Notes: a model not told the origin generated them from the letters alone. Positions 8,334 to 18,068 are shown, counted from the first letter of the stretch. The stretch is DNA of 64,000 nt from Algibacter miyuki (GCF_030409805.1 NZ_JAUFQP010000007.1:310001-374000); one strand, 5' to 3'. A program made the numbers and translations.

Positions 8334-9434
8334 CTATGCAGTTTCTAAAGACATATCGAAAGCTTCGGCTATTTCTTTGTACACAATTTTTCCTTTTATA
8401 ATGTTTAAACCTCTTGCTAGTGGCGCGCTGTTTTGACAAGCTTGCTCCCAACCTTCGTTTGCTAATTTAATAACGTATGGTAAGGTTACGTTGGTTAAAC
8501 CCATTGTAGATGTGTATGGTACAGCACCTGGCATATTGGCTACGGTGTAATGTACAACCTCGTCTATAATGTATGTTGGATCTTGGTGCGTTGTTGGGTG
8601 TGTAGTTTCAAAACATCCGCCTTGATCTACGGCCACATCTACCATTACGGTACCTGGACGCATTTCTTTTAACATATCGCGTGTTATTAATTTTGGCGCT
8701 TTTGCTCCTTTTAATAATACACCTCCAATAATTAAATCGGCATCTACAATATGTTTACGTATGTTATATTCACTAGAAAATTCACTAATTACGTTGTTTG
8801 GCATAGAATCACTTACATAACGTAAAGCCTTCATATTAATATCCATAATAGTAACTTGTGCGCCTAAACCTGATGCCATTTTTGCAGCTTGGTAACCTAC
8901 AATACCTGCACCTAGAATAAGTACTTTTGCTGGAGGAACTCCTGGAATACCACCTAATAAAATACCACGACCTTTAATAGGTTTCTCTAAGAATTTTGCT
9001 CCTTGTTGTACAGACATACGACCGGCAACCTCAGACATTGGAATTAAAAGTGGTAAAGATCCGTCGTTATCTTCTACGGTTTCGTAAGCGATACAAATAG
9101 ATTTACTTTTAATCATAGCCATAGTTAATGGCTCGCTAGATGCAAAGTGGAAATAGGTAAATACCACTTGGTCTTCCCTAATTAACTCGTATTCGGCCTC
9201 GATAGGTTCTTTTACCTTCACTATCATTTCTGCTATTTCGTAAACAGCTTCTATACTGTCTAAAATAACGGCTCCAGCCTCTATATATTCTTCATCAAGA
9301 AAACCACTATTAAAACCTGCGTTTGTTTGTACGTAAACTTCATGGTTTCTTTTTGTTAATTCGAAAACTCCAGAAGGTATCATACCAACTCTATTCTCGC
9401 TGTTTTTTATCTCAATAGGAACTCCAATCTTCAT
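8334..9434 (-). CDS. ald: Alanine dehydrogenase
   Basis: 366 residues, near the usual 370 for Ald. The N-terminal catalytic domain shows the family start MKIGVPIEIKNSENRV, the substrate-binding KVKEPIEAEYELI (Lys near 74) and FTYFHFASS (catalytic His near 96). The NAD-binding domain carries GAGIVGYQAAKMASGLGA near 175. It catalyses NAD-dependent interconversion of L-alanine with pyruvate and ammonia in the cytosol. It is a single gene with its own terminator. The 285 bases upstream are AT-rich with no gene. The lysine-pathway saccharopine-type relatives are longer, so Ald is the better call. Confidence 0.92.
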   Translation of the reverse strand: MKIGVPIEIKNSENRVGMIPSGVFELTKRNHEVYVQTNAGFNSGFLDEEYIEAGAVILDSIEAVYEIAEMIVKVKEPIEAEYELIREDQVVFTYFHFASSEPLTMAMIKSKSICIAYETVEDNDGSLPLLIPMSEVAGRMSVQQGAKFLEKPIKGRGILLGGIPGVPPAKVLILGAGIVGYQAAKMASGLGAQVTIMDINMKALRYVSDSMPNNVISEFSSEYNIRKHIVDADLIIGGVLLKGAKAPKLITRDMLKEMRPGTVMVDVAVDQGGCFETTHPTTHQDPTYIIDEVVHYTVANMPGAVPYTSTMGLTNVTLPYVIKLANEGWEQACQNSAPLARGLNIIKGKIVYKEIAEAFDMSLETA

Positions 9435-9692
9435 TTATTAAGCTTTTTATGAATTTAAATCGGAGTAAAATTAGTTTAATTATTTTAAAATTATAATCAA
9501 AAGTTGATTTTTATTGAATTTTTAACATCACAAACTCGATAAAACTAAGTAATCTATAATCTACATCGGTTTAATAGGAAATTGAATTATAGTCGGTTTT
9601 TTACTCAAAAAAAGTATTTTTTTAGAGAAATTGATAAAAAAAAAGCTGTTTTTATCTGAAATTAAACAAAAACGAGCATTTTTGAACTGAGG

Positions 9693-9709
9693 GAAAACAG
9701 GCTGTTTTC
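9693..9709. other. Perfect 8+1+8 inverted repeat
   Basis: GAAAACAG-G-CTGTTTTC lies just after the SemiSWEET stop, in the 285-base gap before ald. The one-base spacer is too short for an RNA hairpin loop, and no T run follows on the minus strand. It may be a protein-binding site or chance. I see nothing else in this gap. Confidence 0.4.
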
Positions 9710-9719
9710 GACGTCTTTT

Positions 9720-9992
9720 TTACACTTTTTTTCTGTGTTTTATTTTTAACACTAAAATAGCCATGCATAATATAGAGGTTATAATGTTAGCAATAACCAT
9801 AGATAAACTATTAATGTAAAACCCGTAAACCAACCAAAGCAAGACACCAACAAACATGGCCAAAAACATGGTTAATGATACACCTTCGACATCTTTAGTT
9901 TTATAGGCTTTATACACCTGCGGAATAAAAGACGATGTGGTTAAAGTGGCCGCCACCAAACCAACGATTTCTATAGCTTGAATTTCAAACAT
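9720..9992 (-). CDS. SemiSWEET sugar transporter
   Basis: 90 residues with three transmembrane helices, the size of bacterial SemiSWEETs, which dimerise to form a sugar uniporter. The first helix carries the PQ-loop signature SFIPQVYKAYKTKDVEGVS (about residues 21-39) and the third has SMVIANIITSILC with the pocket-lining Asn. It follows leuS on the same strand after a terminator, so it is probably expressed separately. Glucose and sucrose are the best-known SemiSWEET substrates; this one is undetermined. Confidence 0.88.
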   Translation of the reverse strand: MFEIQAIEIVGLVAATLTTSSFIPQVYKAYKTKDVEGVSLTMFLAMFVGVLLWLVYGFYINSLSMVIANIITSILCMAILVLKIKHRKKV

Positions 9993-10021
9993 AATTTTTA
10001 TTTGAGAATAGAGGATTAAAA

Positions 10022-10050
10022 CAAAAAGCCACCTTATAAAATAAGATGGC
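10022..10050 (-). terminator. Intrinsic terminator of leuS
   Basis: On the minus strand GCCATCTTAT pairs with ATAAGGTGGC (one wobble) around a 3-base loop, followed by TTTTTG. It starts 24 bases after the leuS stop. Confidence 0.88.
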
Positions 10051-10073
10051 TTATTTCTATATGTTATTTGCCG

Positions 10074-13000
10074 TTAGCCAACAATGTTTACAATTTTACC
10101 TGGCACAACAATTACCTTTTTAGGGGTACGACCTGCAAGTTGCTCTTGTGTTTTTTCGTGAGCTAAAACGGTTTTTTCTATCTCGTCTTTGCTCATATCC
10201 ATTGGTAACTCTAAAGTAAAACGCATTTTTCCGTTAAAAGAAATTGGGTAATTTTTACTGCTTTCTACCAAGTGGCTCGCATCGAATTCTGGAAAAGCCG
10301 CTGTAGAAACACCTTTAAATTCTTTAGGTAAACCTTCAACTTCTTCTGGCTTAAGAATTTTATTAAATTGAATACTCGCAAATAAATGTTCAGCTACATG
10401 TGGCGCGTAAGGCGACAATAAAACCAATAACGGCTCTAAAACAGCTTTAGAAGTACATTTTTGAGTGGTTAACTCGTTTACAGCAATCATAAACGTTGAA
10501 ACCGATGTATTGAAAGAGAAATTCTCGATATCTTCTTGAACCTTTTTAATGGTTTTATGAAGGGTTTTTAAATTGTCTTTTGTTGCTGCTGCTTCTGAAA
10601 CTTTCAGTCCGTTATCATCCACATACAATTTCCAAAGTTTTTTAAGGAAGTTGTGTACCCCTGTAATTCCGGCTGTATTCCATGGCTTGTATTGTTCTAA
10701 TGGCCCAAGGAACATTTCGTATAAACGAAGACTGTCTGCACCGTAATCTGAAACAATGTTATCAGGGTTGACAACGTTGTATTTCGATTTGGACATTTTT
10801 TCGACTTCTCTGCCTACTTTGTAAACGTCATTATCTCCTTCAATTATTTCACCCTTATCTCCAATAAAAATAGCTTCTTTAAATTCAGACCTCCAATTTC
10901 TAAGACCATCTATATCTATTTCTTCAGATGAATTAACTAATGAAACATCGACATTCCTTCTTCCAAAAGAATCAATTCCAACCGATATTTCTGAAATATT
11001 CTCTGAAACAACTTCGAATAATTTTTCTCTTAACTTTTCTAAAATCTCGTTTTGAACATTTAAATTATCAAGCTCGACACCATTTCTTGTAAAAAACAAA
11101 GCTAAGTTATCATTACCTCTTTTATTATCAATAAAAAGTTGATTAAAAGCAGAAACATATTTTTCTGAAACAAAAACCTTAGATAATTTAGCACCACTAT
11201 CATCTTTTCCGACACCACTTGTTCCATAATTAACAAGCCCATACACAAAAGCACTAGTCCCCAAAATCATCCCTTGATTAATCAGTTTTTTAGCAAACTC
11301 ATCAACAGGCACAACACCTTTATCGAACAAGAATTTTTGCCAAAAACGAGAATACAGTAAATGTCCTGTAGCATGCTCGCTTCCGCCAATGTATAAATCG
11401 ACATCTTTCCAGTAATCCATCGCTTCTTTACTAGCGAATTTTTCGGTGTTTGTAGAATCCATGTAGCGGTTAAAATACCAAGAACTACCTGCCCAACCTG
11501 GCATGGTGTTTAGTTCTAACGGAAAGATATTTATATGATCAATTAAGTCATTTGATACTACTTCCGCCTTGAGGCGGTCCCAAGCCCAAACGGTTGCATT
11601 ACCCAATGGTGGCTCGCCGGTTTCGGTTGGTAAATATTTTTCTACTTCTGGTAATTTAATTGGTAAATGTGCAGCATCAATCATTTGCGGCATCCCTTTT
11701 ACATAATATACCGGGAATGGCTCTCCCCAATAACGTTGACGGCTAAATACAGCATCGCGCAAGCGGTAATTGGTTTTTCCTTCACCTTGCCCTATTTTTT
11801 CTAATTCGAAAATAGCACGTTTGGTGGCTTTTTTATAGTTCATGCCGTTAAGGAAATCACTGTTTCCTATCACGGTTTTTTCTTTATCTGTAAAGGCTGC
11901 TTCCGAAATATCGGCACTATCAAAAATATTAATAATTGGAATATTGAAATGCTTCGCGAAAGCATAATCTCTTTCATCTCCACAAGGTACAGACATTACA
12001 GCTCCTGTACCGTAACCTGCTAAAACGTAATCGCCAATCCAAACCGGAATAGGCTCTTTTGTAAATGGATGCTCGGCATAAGCCCCAGTAAATGCACCCG
12101 AAATGGTTTTTACATCGGCCATTCTATCGCGTTCGCTACGTTTAGCAGTTGCTAAAATATAAGCCTCTACCTCAGCTTTTTGCTCGGGTGTTGTTAATTT
12201 CGCTACTAATTCGTGCTCTGGAGCTAGCGTCATGAAGCTTACACCAAAAATAGTATCTGGTCTTGTTGTAAACACATCAATAACGGCATCGCTATCCTTC
12301 ACATTAAAAGTAACAGATGCTCCAACCGATTTTCCAATCCAGTTACGTTGACTTTCTTTAAGTGAATCGGTCCAATCAATAGTTTCTAACCCTTGAAGTA
12401 AACGTTCTGCATAAGCAGAAATTCGCATACTCCATTGGGTCATTTTTTTACGTAAAACCGGGTGACCACCACGTTCTGACACGCCGTTTACTATTTCATC
12501 ATTTGCTAAAACGGTTCCTAATGCAGGGCACCAGTTTACTTCCGTTTCGGCCAAATAGGTTAATCTATATTGAAGTAATACTTTTTGTTTGTCTTCCGAA
12601 GAAAATCCTTGCCAAGCTTCTGCTGTAAAAGGCGCAATGTTATCATCGCAAACGGCATTGACATTCGTATTACCTGCTGTTGCAAAAATGTTTTCTAAAG
12701 TAGAAATATCTTCAGCTTTATTAGTATCGTTATTATACCAAGAGTTGAATAATTGAATAAAAATCCACTGCGTCCACTTATAATATTGCGGATCTGACGT
12801 ACGTACCTCACGAGACCAATCGAAAGAAAATCCAATTTGATCCAATTGACGACGGTAGGTTTTTATATTCTCGGCCGTGGTAATTGCTGGATGCTGCCCG
12901 GTTTGGATCGCGTATTGCTCGGCAGGCAAACCAAAACTATCGTACCCTTGTGGATGCAATACATTAAAACCTTGGTGACGCTTGTAACGCGCATAAATAT

Positions 13001-13175
13001 CGGATGCGATATAACCTAACGGATGCCCAACGTGTAAGCCTGCTCCACTTGGGTAAGGAAACATGTCTAACACATAATATTTTGGTTTTTCGCTTTGGTT
13101 TTCGGCTTTAAAAGTTTGGTTTGTTGCCCAATATTTCTGCCACTTTTCTTCGATTTTATTGAAATCGTATATCAT
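10074..13175 (-). CDS. leuS: Leucine--tRNA ligase with enlarged insertion
   Basis: 1033 residues, a class I synthetase of the bacterial LeuRS type. The HIGH motif appears as HVGH in PYPSGAGLHVGHPLGY (about 48-51) and KMSKS as EKMSKSKYNVVN (about 795). The CP1 editing domain includes the threonine-rich FTTRPDTIFG and the conserved GYGTGAVM. Anticodon-binding and C-terminal domains end KVIVVPGKIVNIVG. Bacterial LeuRS is usually 800-950 residues; the excess is mainly a segment of about 145 residues (about 645-790) just before KMSKS, where the leucine-specific domain sits. It charges tRNA-Leu in the cytosol. Confidence 0.95.
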   Translation of the reverse strand: MIYDFNKIEEKWQKYWATNQTFKAENQSEKPKYYVLDMFPYPSGAGLHVGHPLGYIASDIYARYKRHQGFNVLHPQGYDSFGLPAEQYAIQTGQHPAITTAENIKTYRRQLDQIGFSFDWSREVRTSDPQYYKWTQWIFIQLFNSWYNNDTNKAEDISTLENIFATAGNTNVNAVCDDNIAPFTAEAWQGFSSEDKQKVLLQYRLTYLAETEVNWCPALGTVLANDEIVNGVSERGGHPVLRKKMTQWSMRISAYAERLLQGLETIDWTDSLKESQRNWIGKSVGASVTFNVKDSDAVIDVFTTRPDTIFGVSFMTLAPEHELVAKLTTPEQKAEVEAYILATAKRSERDRMADVKTISGAFTGAYAEHPFTKEPIPVWIGDYVLAGYGTGAVMSVPCGDERDYAFAKHFNIPIINIFDSADISEAAFTDKEKTVIGNSDFLNGMNYKKATKRAIFELEKIGQGEGKTNYRLRDAVFSRQRYWGEPFPVYYVKGMPQMIDAAHLPIKLPEVEKYLPTETGEPPLGNATVWAWDRLKAEVVSNDLIDHINIFPLELNTMPGWAGSSWYFNRYMDSTNTEKFASKEAMDYWKDVDLYIGGSEHATGHLLYSRFWQKFLFDKGVVPVDEFAKKLINQGMILGTSAFVYGLVNYGTSGVGKDDSGAKLSKVFVSEKYVSAFNQLFIDNKRGNDNLALFFTRNGVELDNLNVQNEILEKLREKLFEVVSENISEISVGIDSFGRRNVDVSLVNSSEEIDIDGLRNWRSEFKEAIFIGDKGEIIEGDNDVYKVGREVEKMSKSKYNVVNPDNIVSDYGADSLRLYEMFLGPLEQYKPWNTAGITGVHNFLKKLWKLYVDDNGLKVSEAAATKDNLKTLHKTIKKVQEDIENFSFNTSVSTFMIAVNELTTQKCTSKAVLEPLLVLLSPYAPHVAEHLFASIQFNKILKPEEVEGLPKEFKGVSTAAFPEFDASHLVESSKNYPISFNGKMRFTLELPMDMSKDEIEKTVLAHEKTQEQLAGRTPKKVIVVPGKIVNIVG

Positions 13176-13232
13176 CCTATATCTTGTTTTCGTATTACTA
13201 TAAGGTCGTTTTTAAAACGGCCATATTCGGCG

Positions 13233-13240
13233 CAAATTTA
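13233..13240 (-). promoter_or_regulatory. -7 box of leuS promoter
   Basis: TAAATTTG on the minus strand matches the Bacteroidetes consensus TAnnTTTG, about 58 bases before the leuS ATG. The leader it implies contains GGCCGTTTT...AAACGACC, a possible hairpin. No clear -33 TTTG is seen at ideal spacing. Confidence 0.5.
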
Positions 13241-13321
13241 CGTTTTATAAATCAACTTAAAAATCTTTTATTTTCATAAGTTAAAACCGTTAAAAAACAT
13301 GCTGTTTTAACTAGATACTTT

Positions 13322-13329
13322 TACTTTTG
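13322..13329 (+). promoter_or_regulatory. -7 box of EamA gene promoter
   Basis: TACTTTTG matches TAnnTTTG and ends 20 bases before the TTG start at 13350. It would give a short leader and supports that start. Confidence 0.5.
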
Positions 13330-13349
13330 CACGCTAAAAACAAGACTCC

Positions 13350-14264
13350 TTGAACGCGAACATCTACAAGGCCCATTTTGCACTTTTCGGCGCAAATGTT
13401 ATTTACGGGCTCAATTATATTATTGCCAAAGGCATTATGCCACATAAAATTAGCCCAACGGCTTTTGTATTTATCCGTTTGGCTTGCTGCGTTGTGCTAT
13501 TTTGGGCGCTTAAATTTATTTTTGTAAAAGAAAAAGTAGAACGTAAAGATTTATTACGTTTGGCGCTTTGTGGTTTACTTGGGGCAGCGGCCAATATGCT
13601 GTTTTTCTTCCATGGTATTAATAAAACCTCGCCGGTAGATGCCTCTATTATTATGACGGTTACGCCTGTTTTGGTTTTTATTTTCAGTTTTTTTATTCTG
13701 AAAGAGCGCATGACGAAGAACAAATTTATAGGTACCATAATCGCTGGTATTGCCGCCATTTTTCTTATTGCTTATGGTAATAAATCTGAAGGCACAAGCT
13801 CTCTACTCGGTAATTTCCTAGTGTTTTGCAATGCCACCTCTTACGGACTTTACTTAGTAGTTGCAAAAACTTTAATGAGAAAATATAATGCCCTTACCGT
13901 TATCTGTTGGATGTTTTTGTTTGGCTTACTCTTTGTTTTACCGTTTTCAATTAAACCCATTATGGAAACCGATTTTGCAGGTTTTACAACCAACACGTAT
14001 TTAGTTATTGGTTTTGTGGTACTATTTACCACATTCACTACCTACTTACTTAATTTGTATGCGCTAAACCACGTGATGCCATCGGTAACCAGTAGCTATA
14101 TTTATTTACAACCCGTAATTAGTTTTGCTATGGTAAGTATTTATGCTTTTGTATTAATGAAAGAGGAATATGCACAAGATATTAACCTGGTTAAAATACT
14201 AAGTTGCTTCATGGTTGTTGTTGGTGTTTACATTATTAGTAAACCGCCTAAAAAACTAGCATAA
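13350..14264 (+). CDS. EamA/DMT-family transporter (RhaT/YdcZ-like)
   Basis: 304 residues with ten predicted transmembrane helices in two EamA repeats (about 8-135 and 150-300). The motif SPVDASIIMTVTPVLVFIFS in the first repeat matches drug/metabolite exporters. The start is TTG: the next ATG (residue 30) would delete the first helix, and a -7 promoter box lies 20 bases upstream. It probably exports an amino acid or other small metabolite; the substrate cannot be read from sequence. It is transcribed away from leuS. Confidence 0.85.
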   Translation: MNANIYKAHFALFGANVIYGLNYIIAKGIMPHKISPTAFVFIRLACCVVLFWALKFIFVKEKVERKDLLRLALCGLLGAAANMLFFFHGINKTSPVDASIIMTVTPVLVFIFSFFILKERMTKNKFIGTIIAGIAAIFLIAYGNKSEGTSSLLGNFLVFCNATSYGLYLVVAKTLMRKYNALTVICWMFLFGLLFVLPFSIKPIMETDFAGFTTNTYLVIGFVVLFTTFTTYLLNLYALNHVMPSVTSSYIYLQPVISFAMVSIYAFVLMKEEYAQDINLVKILSCFMVVVGVYIISKPPKKLA

Positions 14265-14404
14265 CCGTAAAGTTTTACCAAGTTGCGACTTGCGTTATTT
14301 AAAATAATTTTAGGTTGAAAAATAACAATTTCAATATGTTTCTGTTTATATAAATGAAGATTGCTTATTCTTTATTATTTTTACAGCACTAATCGACACC
14401 TTTT

Positions 14405-15283
14405 ATGAGTTCATCTTTTGAAAAACATCAAAAACGCAGACTAATTTCATCGTACTTTTCTGTAGTTTTAAGTATTGCCCTAGTTTTATTTTTACTAGGC
14501 CTGTTGGGTATGTTGGTTTTAAATGCTAAAAAAGTATCCGATCATTTTAAAGAGCAAGTGGTACTTACTATTTATTTGAAAGATTCTGCTAAAGAGGTTG
14601 AAACCAAACAACTTGAAAAAAGTTTGGCCATGGCCGATTATGTAAAATCTACCGAATACGTTTCTAAAGAACAAGCTGCCGAATTTATGAAAGCAGAAAA
14701 TGGTGAAGATTTTATGGATTTCGTGGGCTATAACCCATTACAGAACTCGATTGATGTACACTTAAAAGCAGACTTTGTAACATCGGAACATCTTGAAAAA
14801 ATTTCCGCGGAAGCGTTAAACAAAAACTTTGTAGAAGAAGTTACCTACGATAACGACTTGGTAAACTTGATGAATGATAATGTTAAAAAAATCAGTTTTT
14901 GGGTTTTAGTTATCAGTGGTATTTTTACACTTATTGCAGTATTATTAATAAACAGTTCTATTCGCTTGGCGGTATATTCTAAACGATTTACAATAAAAAC
15001 CATGCAAATGGTTGGGGCTACAAAACGTTTTATTCGTCGTCCTTTTGTTTGGAAAAGTGTGCGTTTAGGCATTATTGGCGCTATACTAGCACTAATAGGC
15101 ATGACTGTTGTGCTCTATTATTTAGATAAAACTTTTGCAGAATTGGAACTGCTTAGCAACCCTATTTTAGTGGCTACTTTATTCAGCGTTATTTTTGCCT
15201 TAGGCATTTTAATCACTTGGATAAGCACCCATTTTGCAACTCAACGTTTCTTGAATTTAAAAACAGACGAACTTTACTATTAG
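14405..15283 (+). CDS. ftsX: Cell division protein FtsX
   Basis: 292 residues with the FtsX plan: a cytoplasmic N-terminus, TM1 (about 20-42), a periplasmic loop (about 45-160, including EYVSKEQAAEFMK), then three C-terminal helices of the FtsX/MacB permease domain (about 165-285). FtsX pairs with the ATPase FtsE and transmits its state to peptidoglycan hydrolases at the septum. ftsE is not in this window, as is usual in Bacteroidetes. It heads the ftsX-DUF3098-uppP-truB group known from Flavobacteria, here interrupted by trpB and by a sugar-type locus. Confidence 0.93.
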   Translation: MSSSFEKHQKRRLISSYFSVVLSIALVLFLLGLLGMLVLNAKKVSDHFKEQVVLTIYLKDSAKEVETKQLEKSLAMADYVKSTEYVSKEQAAEFMKAENGEDFMDFVGYNPLQNSIDVHLKADFVTSEHLEKISAEALNKNFVEEVTYDNDLVNLMNDNVKKISFWVLVISGIFTLIAVLLINSSIRLAVYSKRFTIKTMQMVGATKRFIRRPFVWKSVRLGIIGAILALIGMTVVLYYLDKTFAELELLSNPILVATLFSVIFALGILITWISTHFATQRFLNLKTDELYY

Positions 15284-15333
15284 ATTAAATCTAATAAAAA
15301 CATATATTTAGTATTTCAAAAAAAATCATACCA

Positions 15334-16485
15334 ATGTCTAAAAACTATTTCAAAAATAACCCTGATAAAGATGGGTTTTTCGGAACATACGGAGGCGCTT
15401 TTATTCCGCCTAATTTAGAAGAAGAAATGAAAAAAATTAATGATGCTTACTTCTCTATTAGTAAGTCTCATAAATTTATTAATGAACTACGACAAATAAG
15501 AAAACATTTTCAAGGCAGACCAACACCAGTATACCATTGCGGCAGATTATCTCAAAAATATGGCGGTCAAATCTACTTAAAACGAGAAGATTTAAATCAT
15601 ACAGGTGCTCATAAACTAAACCATTGTATGGGCGAAGCTTTACTCGCGAAACATATGGGTAAGAAAAAGCTAATTGCTGAAACTGGAGCAGGACAACACG
15701 GTGTAGCATTGGCTACTGCTGCGGCATATTTTGGTTTGGAATGCGAAATACATATGGGTGAAGTTGATATTTCCAAAGAATACCCAAATGTGCAACGCAT
15801 GAAAGTTTTAGGTACCACCGTAATACCTGTTACCCATGGTTTAAAAACGTTGAAAGAAGCTGTAGATAGCGCTTTTGAAGCTTATTTAAAAGACCCTATA
15901 AATTCCATTTACTGTATTGGATCGGTGGTTGGCCCTCATCCTTTCCCTATGATGGTAAGAGATTTTCAACGTGTTGTTGGTATTGAAGCTAAAGATCAAT
16001 TTCTTGAAATGACTGGAGAACTGCCAGATAACGTTGTGGCTTGCGTTGGTGGAGGAAGTAATGCCATGGGCATCTTTTCTGCATTTTTATTTGATGATGA
16101 ATGTGCACTTTACGGCATTGAACCCGGTGGAACATCATTAAAAATGGGAGAACACGCAGCAACCATGACTTTAGGAAAACCAGGTACTATACACGGCTTT
16201 AAATGCTACGTTTTACAAGATGAAAACGGCGAACCGGCACCAGTACACTCTATTGCTAGTGGATTAGATTATCCAGGAGTTGGTCCAGAACACAGTATGC
16301 TAAAAGATTTAGAAAAAGTAACCTACGATTCTATTACAGATAAAGAATGTATTGATGCCTTTTTTGAACTCAGCCGATTAGAAGGTATTATTCCTGCTTT
16401 AGAAAGCTCGCACGCTGTGGCTTACGCAATAAAACTTGCTCAAAAAAATCCGCAACAATCTATTTTAGTTAATTTAAGTGGCTGA
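15334..16485 (+). CDS. trpB: Stand-alone tryptophan synthase beta chain, ending at an in-frame TGA
   Basis: 383 residues ending ...LVNLSG, then TGA. Read through the TGA, the frame continues GDKDLDYIIDTYGIPE to a TAA at 16534-16536. Family members have S-G-R-G-D-K-D here, so TGA (16483-16485) stands where an Arg codon such as CGA is expected; a single C-to-T change explains it. The rest is intact: PLP lysine K94 in [20 protein letters not shown] and phosphate-binding GGGSNA near 240. The PLP-contacting Ser of SGRG is kept, but the Arg and about 16 C-terminal residues are lost. No trpA or other trp gene is nearby. It is either a fresh pseudogene, a sequencing error, or a tolerated truncation. 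Confidence 0.88.
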   Translation: MSKNYFKNNPDKDGFFGTYGGAFIPPNLEEEMKKINDAYFSISKSHKFINELRQIRKHFQGRPTPVYHCGRLSQKYGGQIYLKREDLNHTGAHKLNHCMGEALLAKHMGKKKLIAETGAGQHGVALATAAAYFGLECEIHMGEVDISKEYPNVQRMKVLGTTVIPVTHGLKTLKEAVDSAFEAYLKDPINSIYCIGSVVGPHPFPMMVRDFQRVVGIEAKDQFLEMTGELPDNVVACVGGGSNAMGIFSAFLFDDECALYGIEPGGTSLKMGEHAATMTLGKPGTIHGFKCYVLQDENGEPAPVHSIASGLDYPGVGPEHSMLKDLEKVTYDSITDKECIDAFFELSRLEGIIPALESSHAVAYAIKLAQKNPQQSILVNLSG

Positions 16486-16621
16486 GGCGATAAAGATTTA
16501 GACTATATTATTGACACTTACGGGATACCAGAATAAAAAAAGTAAATGCCCTTAACAAAATTTAAGAAATAAAAACTGTTACTTTGCTTTTTAGTAAAAA
16601 ACTAAGGCACATATAATTACT

Positions 16622-16876
16622 ATGGAAAACAAAAAACAAAAAGACGCAGTAAAAGCCACATTTGTCTTCGGAAAAAAGAACTATAAATTTATGTTTATTG
16701 GTTTAGCCATTATTGCGCTTGGTTTTATACTAATGTCTGGTGGAGGTAGTGACGACCCTACGGTTTTTAACCCAGAAATTTTTAGCTGGAGACGTATACG
16801 TTTGGCTCCAATGCTTATTCTTATTGGGTTTGGTTTTCAGGTTTATGCTATTTTATTGAATCCGGATAAGAAGTAA
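16622..16876 (+). CDS. DUF3098 membrane protein
   Basis: 84 residues with two transmembrane helices (about 24-40 and 60-77) and the family pattern FxFGKKNYKFMFIGLAIIALGFILMSGGGSDDP...FSWRRIRLAP (internal part abbreviated). DUF3098 proteins in Bacteroidetes usually sit between ftsX and uppP, suggesting a link to envelope biogenesis or division; no function has been shown. Here trpB lies between it and ftsX, and uppP is 8.3 kb away. A near-consensus promoter box (TACTTTG) lies about 35 bases upstream. Confidence 0.85.
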   Translation: MENKKQKDAVKATFVFGKKNYKFMFIGLAIIALGFILMSGGGSDDPTVFNPEIFSWRRIRLAPMLILIGFGFQVYAILLNPDKK

Positions 16877-16918
16877 GATGTTTTAAAGGAACTCACATTT
16901 ATATGATTTATCCTATCG

Positions 16919-16949
16919 TAGAAATCACTAGTTTTGAAGTAGATTTCTA
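16919..16949 (-). other. Hairpin at the end of the glycerate kinase gene
   Basis: TAGAAATC and GATTTCTA are perfect inverted copies 15 bases apart, overlapping the glycerate-kinase stop codon. There is no T run, so it is a weak terminator or an mRNA 3'-end hairpin at the convergence with the DUF3098 gene. Confidence 0.4.
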
Positions 16950-18068
16950 TAATTGTTCGGCAAACTGTTTAGCCATTTTTTCTACGTAATTTTTAGAGTT
17001 CTCCATGGAATCCTCTAGGTTTTTAGCGTAATTTATAACAGCATCGGTGTATTGTATTCCGAAGTTTTGCGCATGCTTTCCATCTAAATCAATAGCACCG
17101 CAAAAGGCAGCAACCTTTATTTGTTTCGCTTTCGCTGAAGTTAATACGCCTTGAATGGTTTTCCCAGACATGGTTTGTGTATCAAGCTTACCTTCTCCTG
17201 TAATAATCCAATCGGTATGCTCCAACTGTTCGTCAAAATTTGCTAAGTCCTTAATAAGCTGAATACCCCGTTCTAAACTCCCTTTTAAAAACACTTTTGA
17301 TGCGGCACCCATACCACCAGCAGCACCTGCGCCTTGAATGCTTTGCACATCGATACCGAAGACTGCATTTAATATTTCAGAAAAAGACTTTAAACCTGCA
17401 TCTAACATTTTAATATCGTCCGCGGTTGCTCCTTTTTGAGCAGCGTAAACCTCTGCAGCTCCATTTTTACCGTATAACGGATTGGTAACATCACATGCCA
17501 CTTTAAAACTCACTTCACTAATGTTAGGATGCACATTCGTTGCATCAATCGATTTTATTTTTGATAAATTAGCTCCTATAGGTTTGACTTCCTTTTCATT
17601 TTTATCTAAAAAACGATAACCTAAAGCCGTTGCCATTCCAATACCACAATCGTTAGTGGCACTCCCGCCAATACCTAAAATAATAGTTTTAGCCCCTTTA
17701 TTTAAAGCATCCATAATCATTTCACCTGTGCCCAGCGTGGTAGCATTTACACAATCAAATTGTTCGGATTGTAATAATTTTAAACCTGAAGCTTCAGCCA
17801 TTTCAATAAAGGCGGTTTTTGAAGCTTCAGCATATAAATACCGTGCGGTTATTTTTTCAAAAAAAGGATTATTAACTTCAACAGAAATCATGTCGCCTTT
17901 CAAATAAAAATCAACCACTTCAATAGTGCCGTCTCCCCCATCGGCCAATGGTAATTTTAAAATATCGATGTTTGGATCTACAGCGTGAATACCAGCTTCA
18001 ACAGCATCGCAAAAAGCCAAACCTGTTAAGGAATTTTTAAATTTATCGGGTGCGAGAACAATTTTCAT
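16947..18068 (-). CDS. Glycerate kinase (GarK/GlxK family)
   Basis: 373 residues. The start MKIVLAPDKFKNSLTG, ADGGDGTIEVV near 43-53, LGIGGSATNDCGIGMATALGY near 125-145 and TGEGKLDTQTMSGKT near 285-300 are hallmarks of the type I family. These enzymes phosphorylate D-glycerate with ATP to 2-phosphoglycerate, feeding lower glycolysis. It is the last gene of the minus-strand unit, 13 bases after the symporter. Next to a GH63 glycosylglycerate hydrolase, its likely job is to use the glycerate released from mannosyl- or glucosylglycerate (inference). Confidence 0.92.
   Translation of the reverse strand: MKIVLAPDKFKNSLTGLAFCDAVEAGIHAVDPNIDILKLPLADGGDGTIEVVDFYLKGDMISVEVNNPFFEKITARYLYAEASKTAFIEMAEASGLKLLQSEQFDCVNATTLGTGEMIMDALNKGAKTIILGIGGSATNDCGIGMATALGYRFLDKNEKEVKPIGANLSKIKSIDATNVHPNISEVSFKVACDVTNPLYGKNGAAEVYAAQKGATADDIKMLDAGLKSFSEILNAVFGIDVQSIQGAGAAGGMGAASKVFLKGSLERGIQLIKDLANFDEQLEHTDWIITGEGKLDTQTMSGKTIQGVLTSAKAKQIKVAAFCGAIDLDGKHAQNFGIQYTDAVINYAKNLEDSMENSKNYVEKMAKQFAEQL

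Noticed and set aside
16483-16485. TGA in trpB read as selenocysteine or other recoding
   Set aside because: The expected residue is Arg, not Cys or Sec; other genes here use TGA as a normal stop, and no SECIS-like hairpin is evident.
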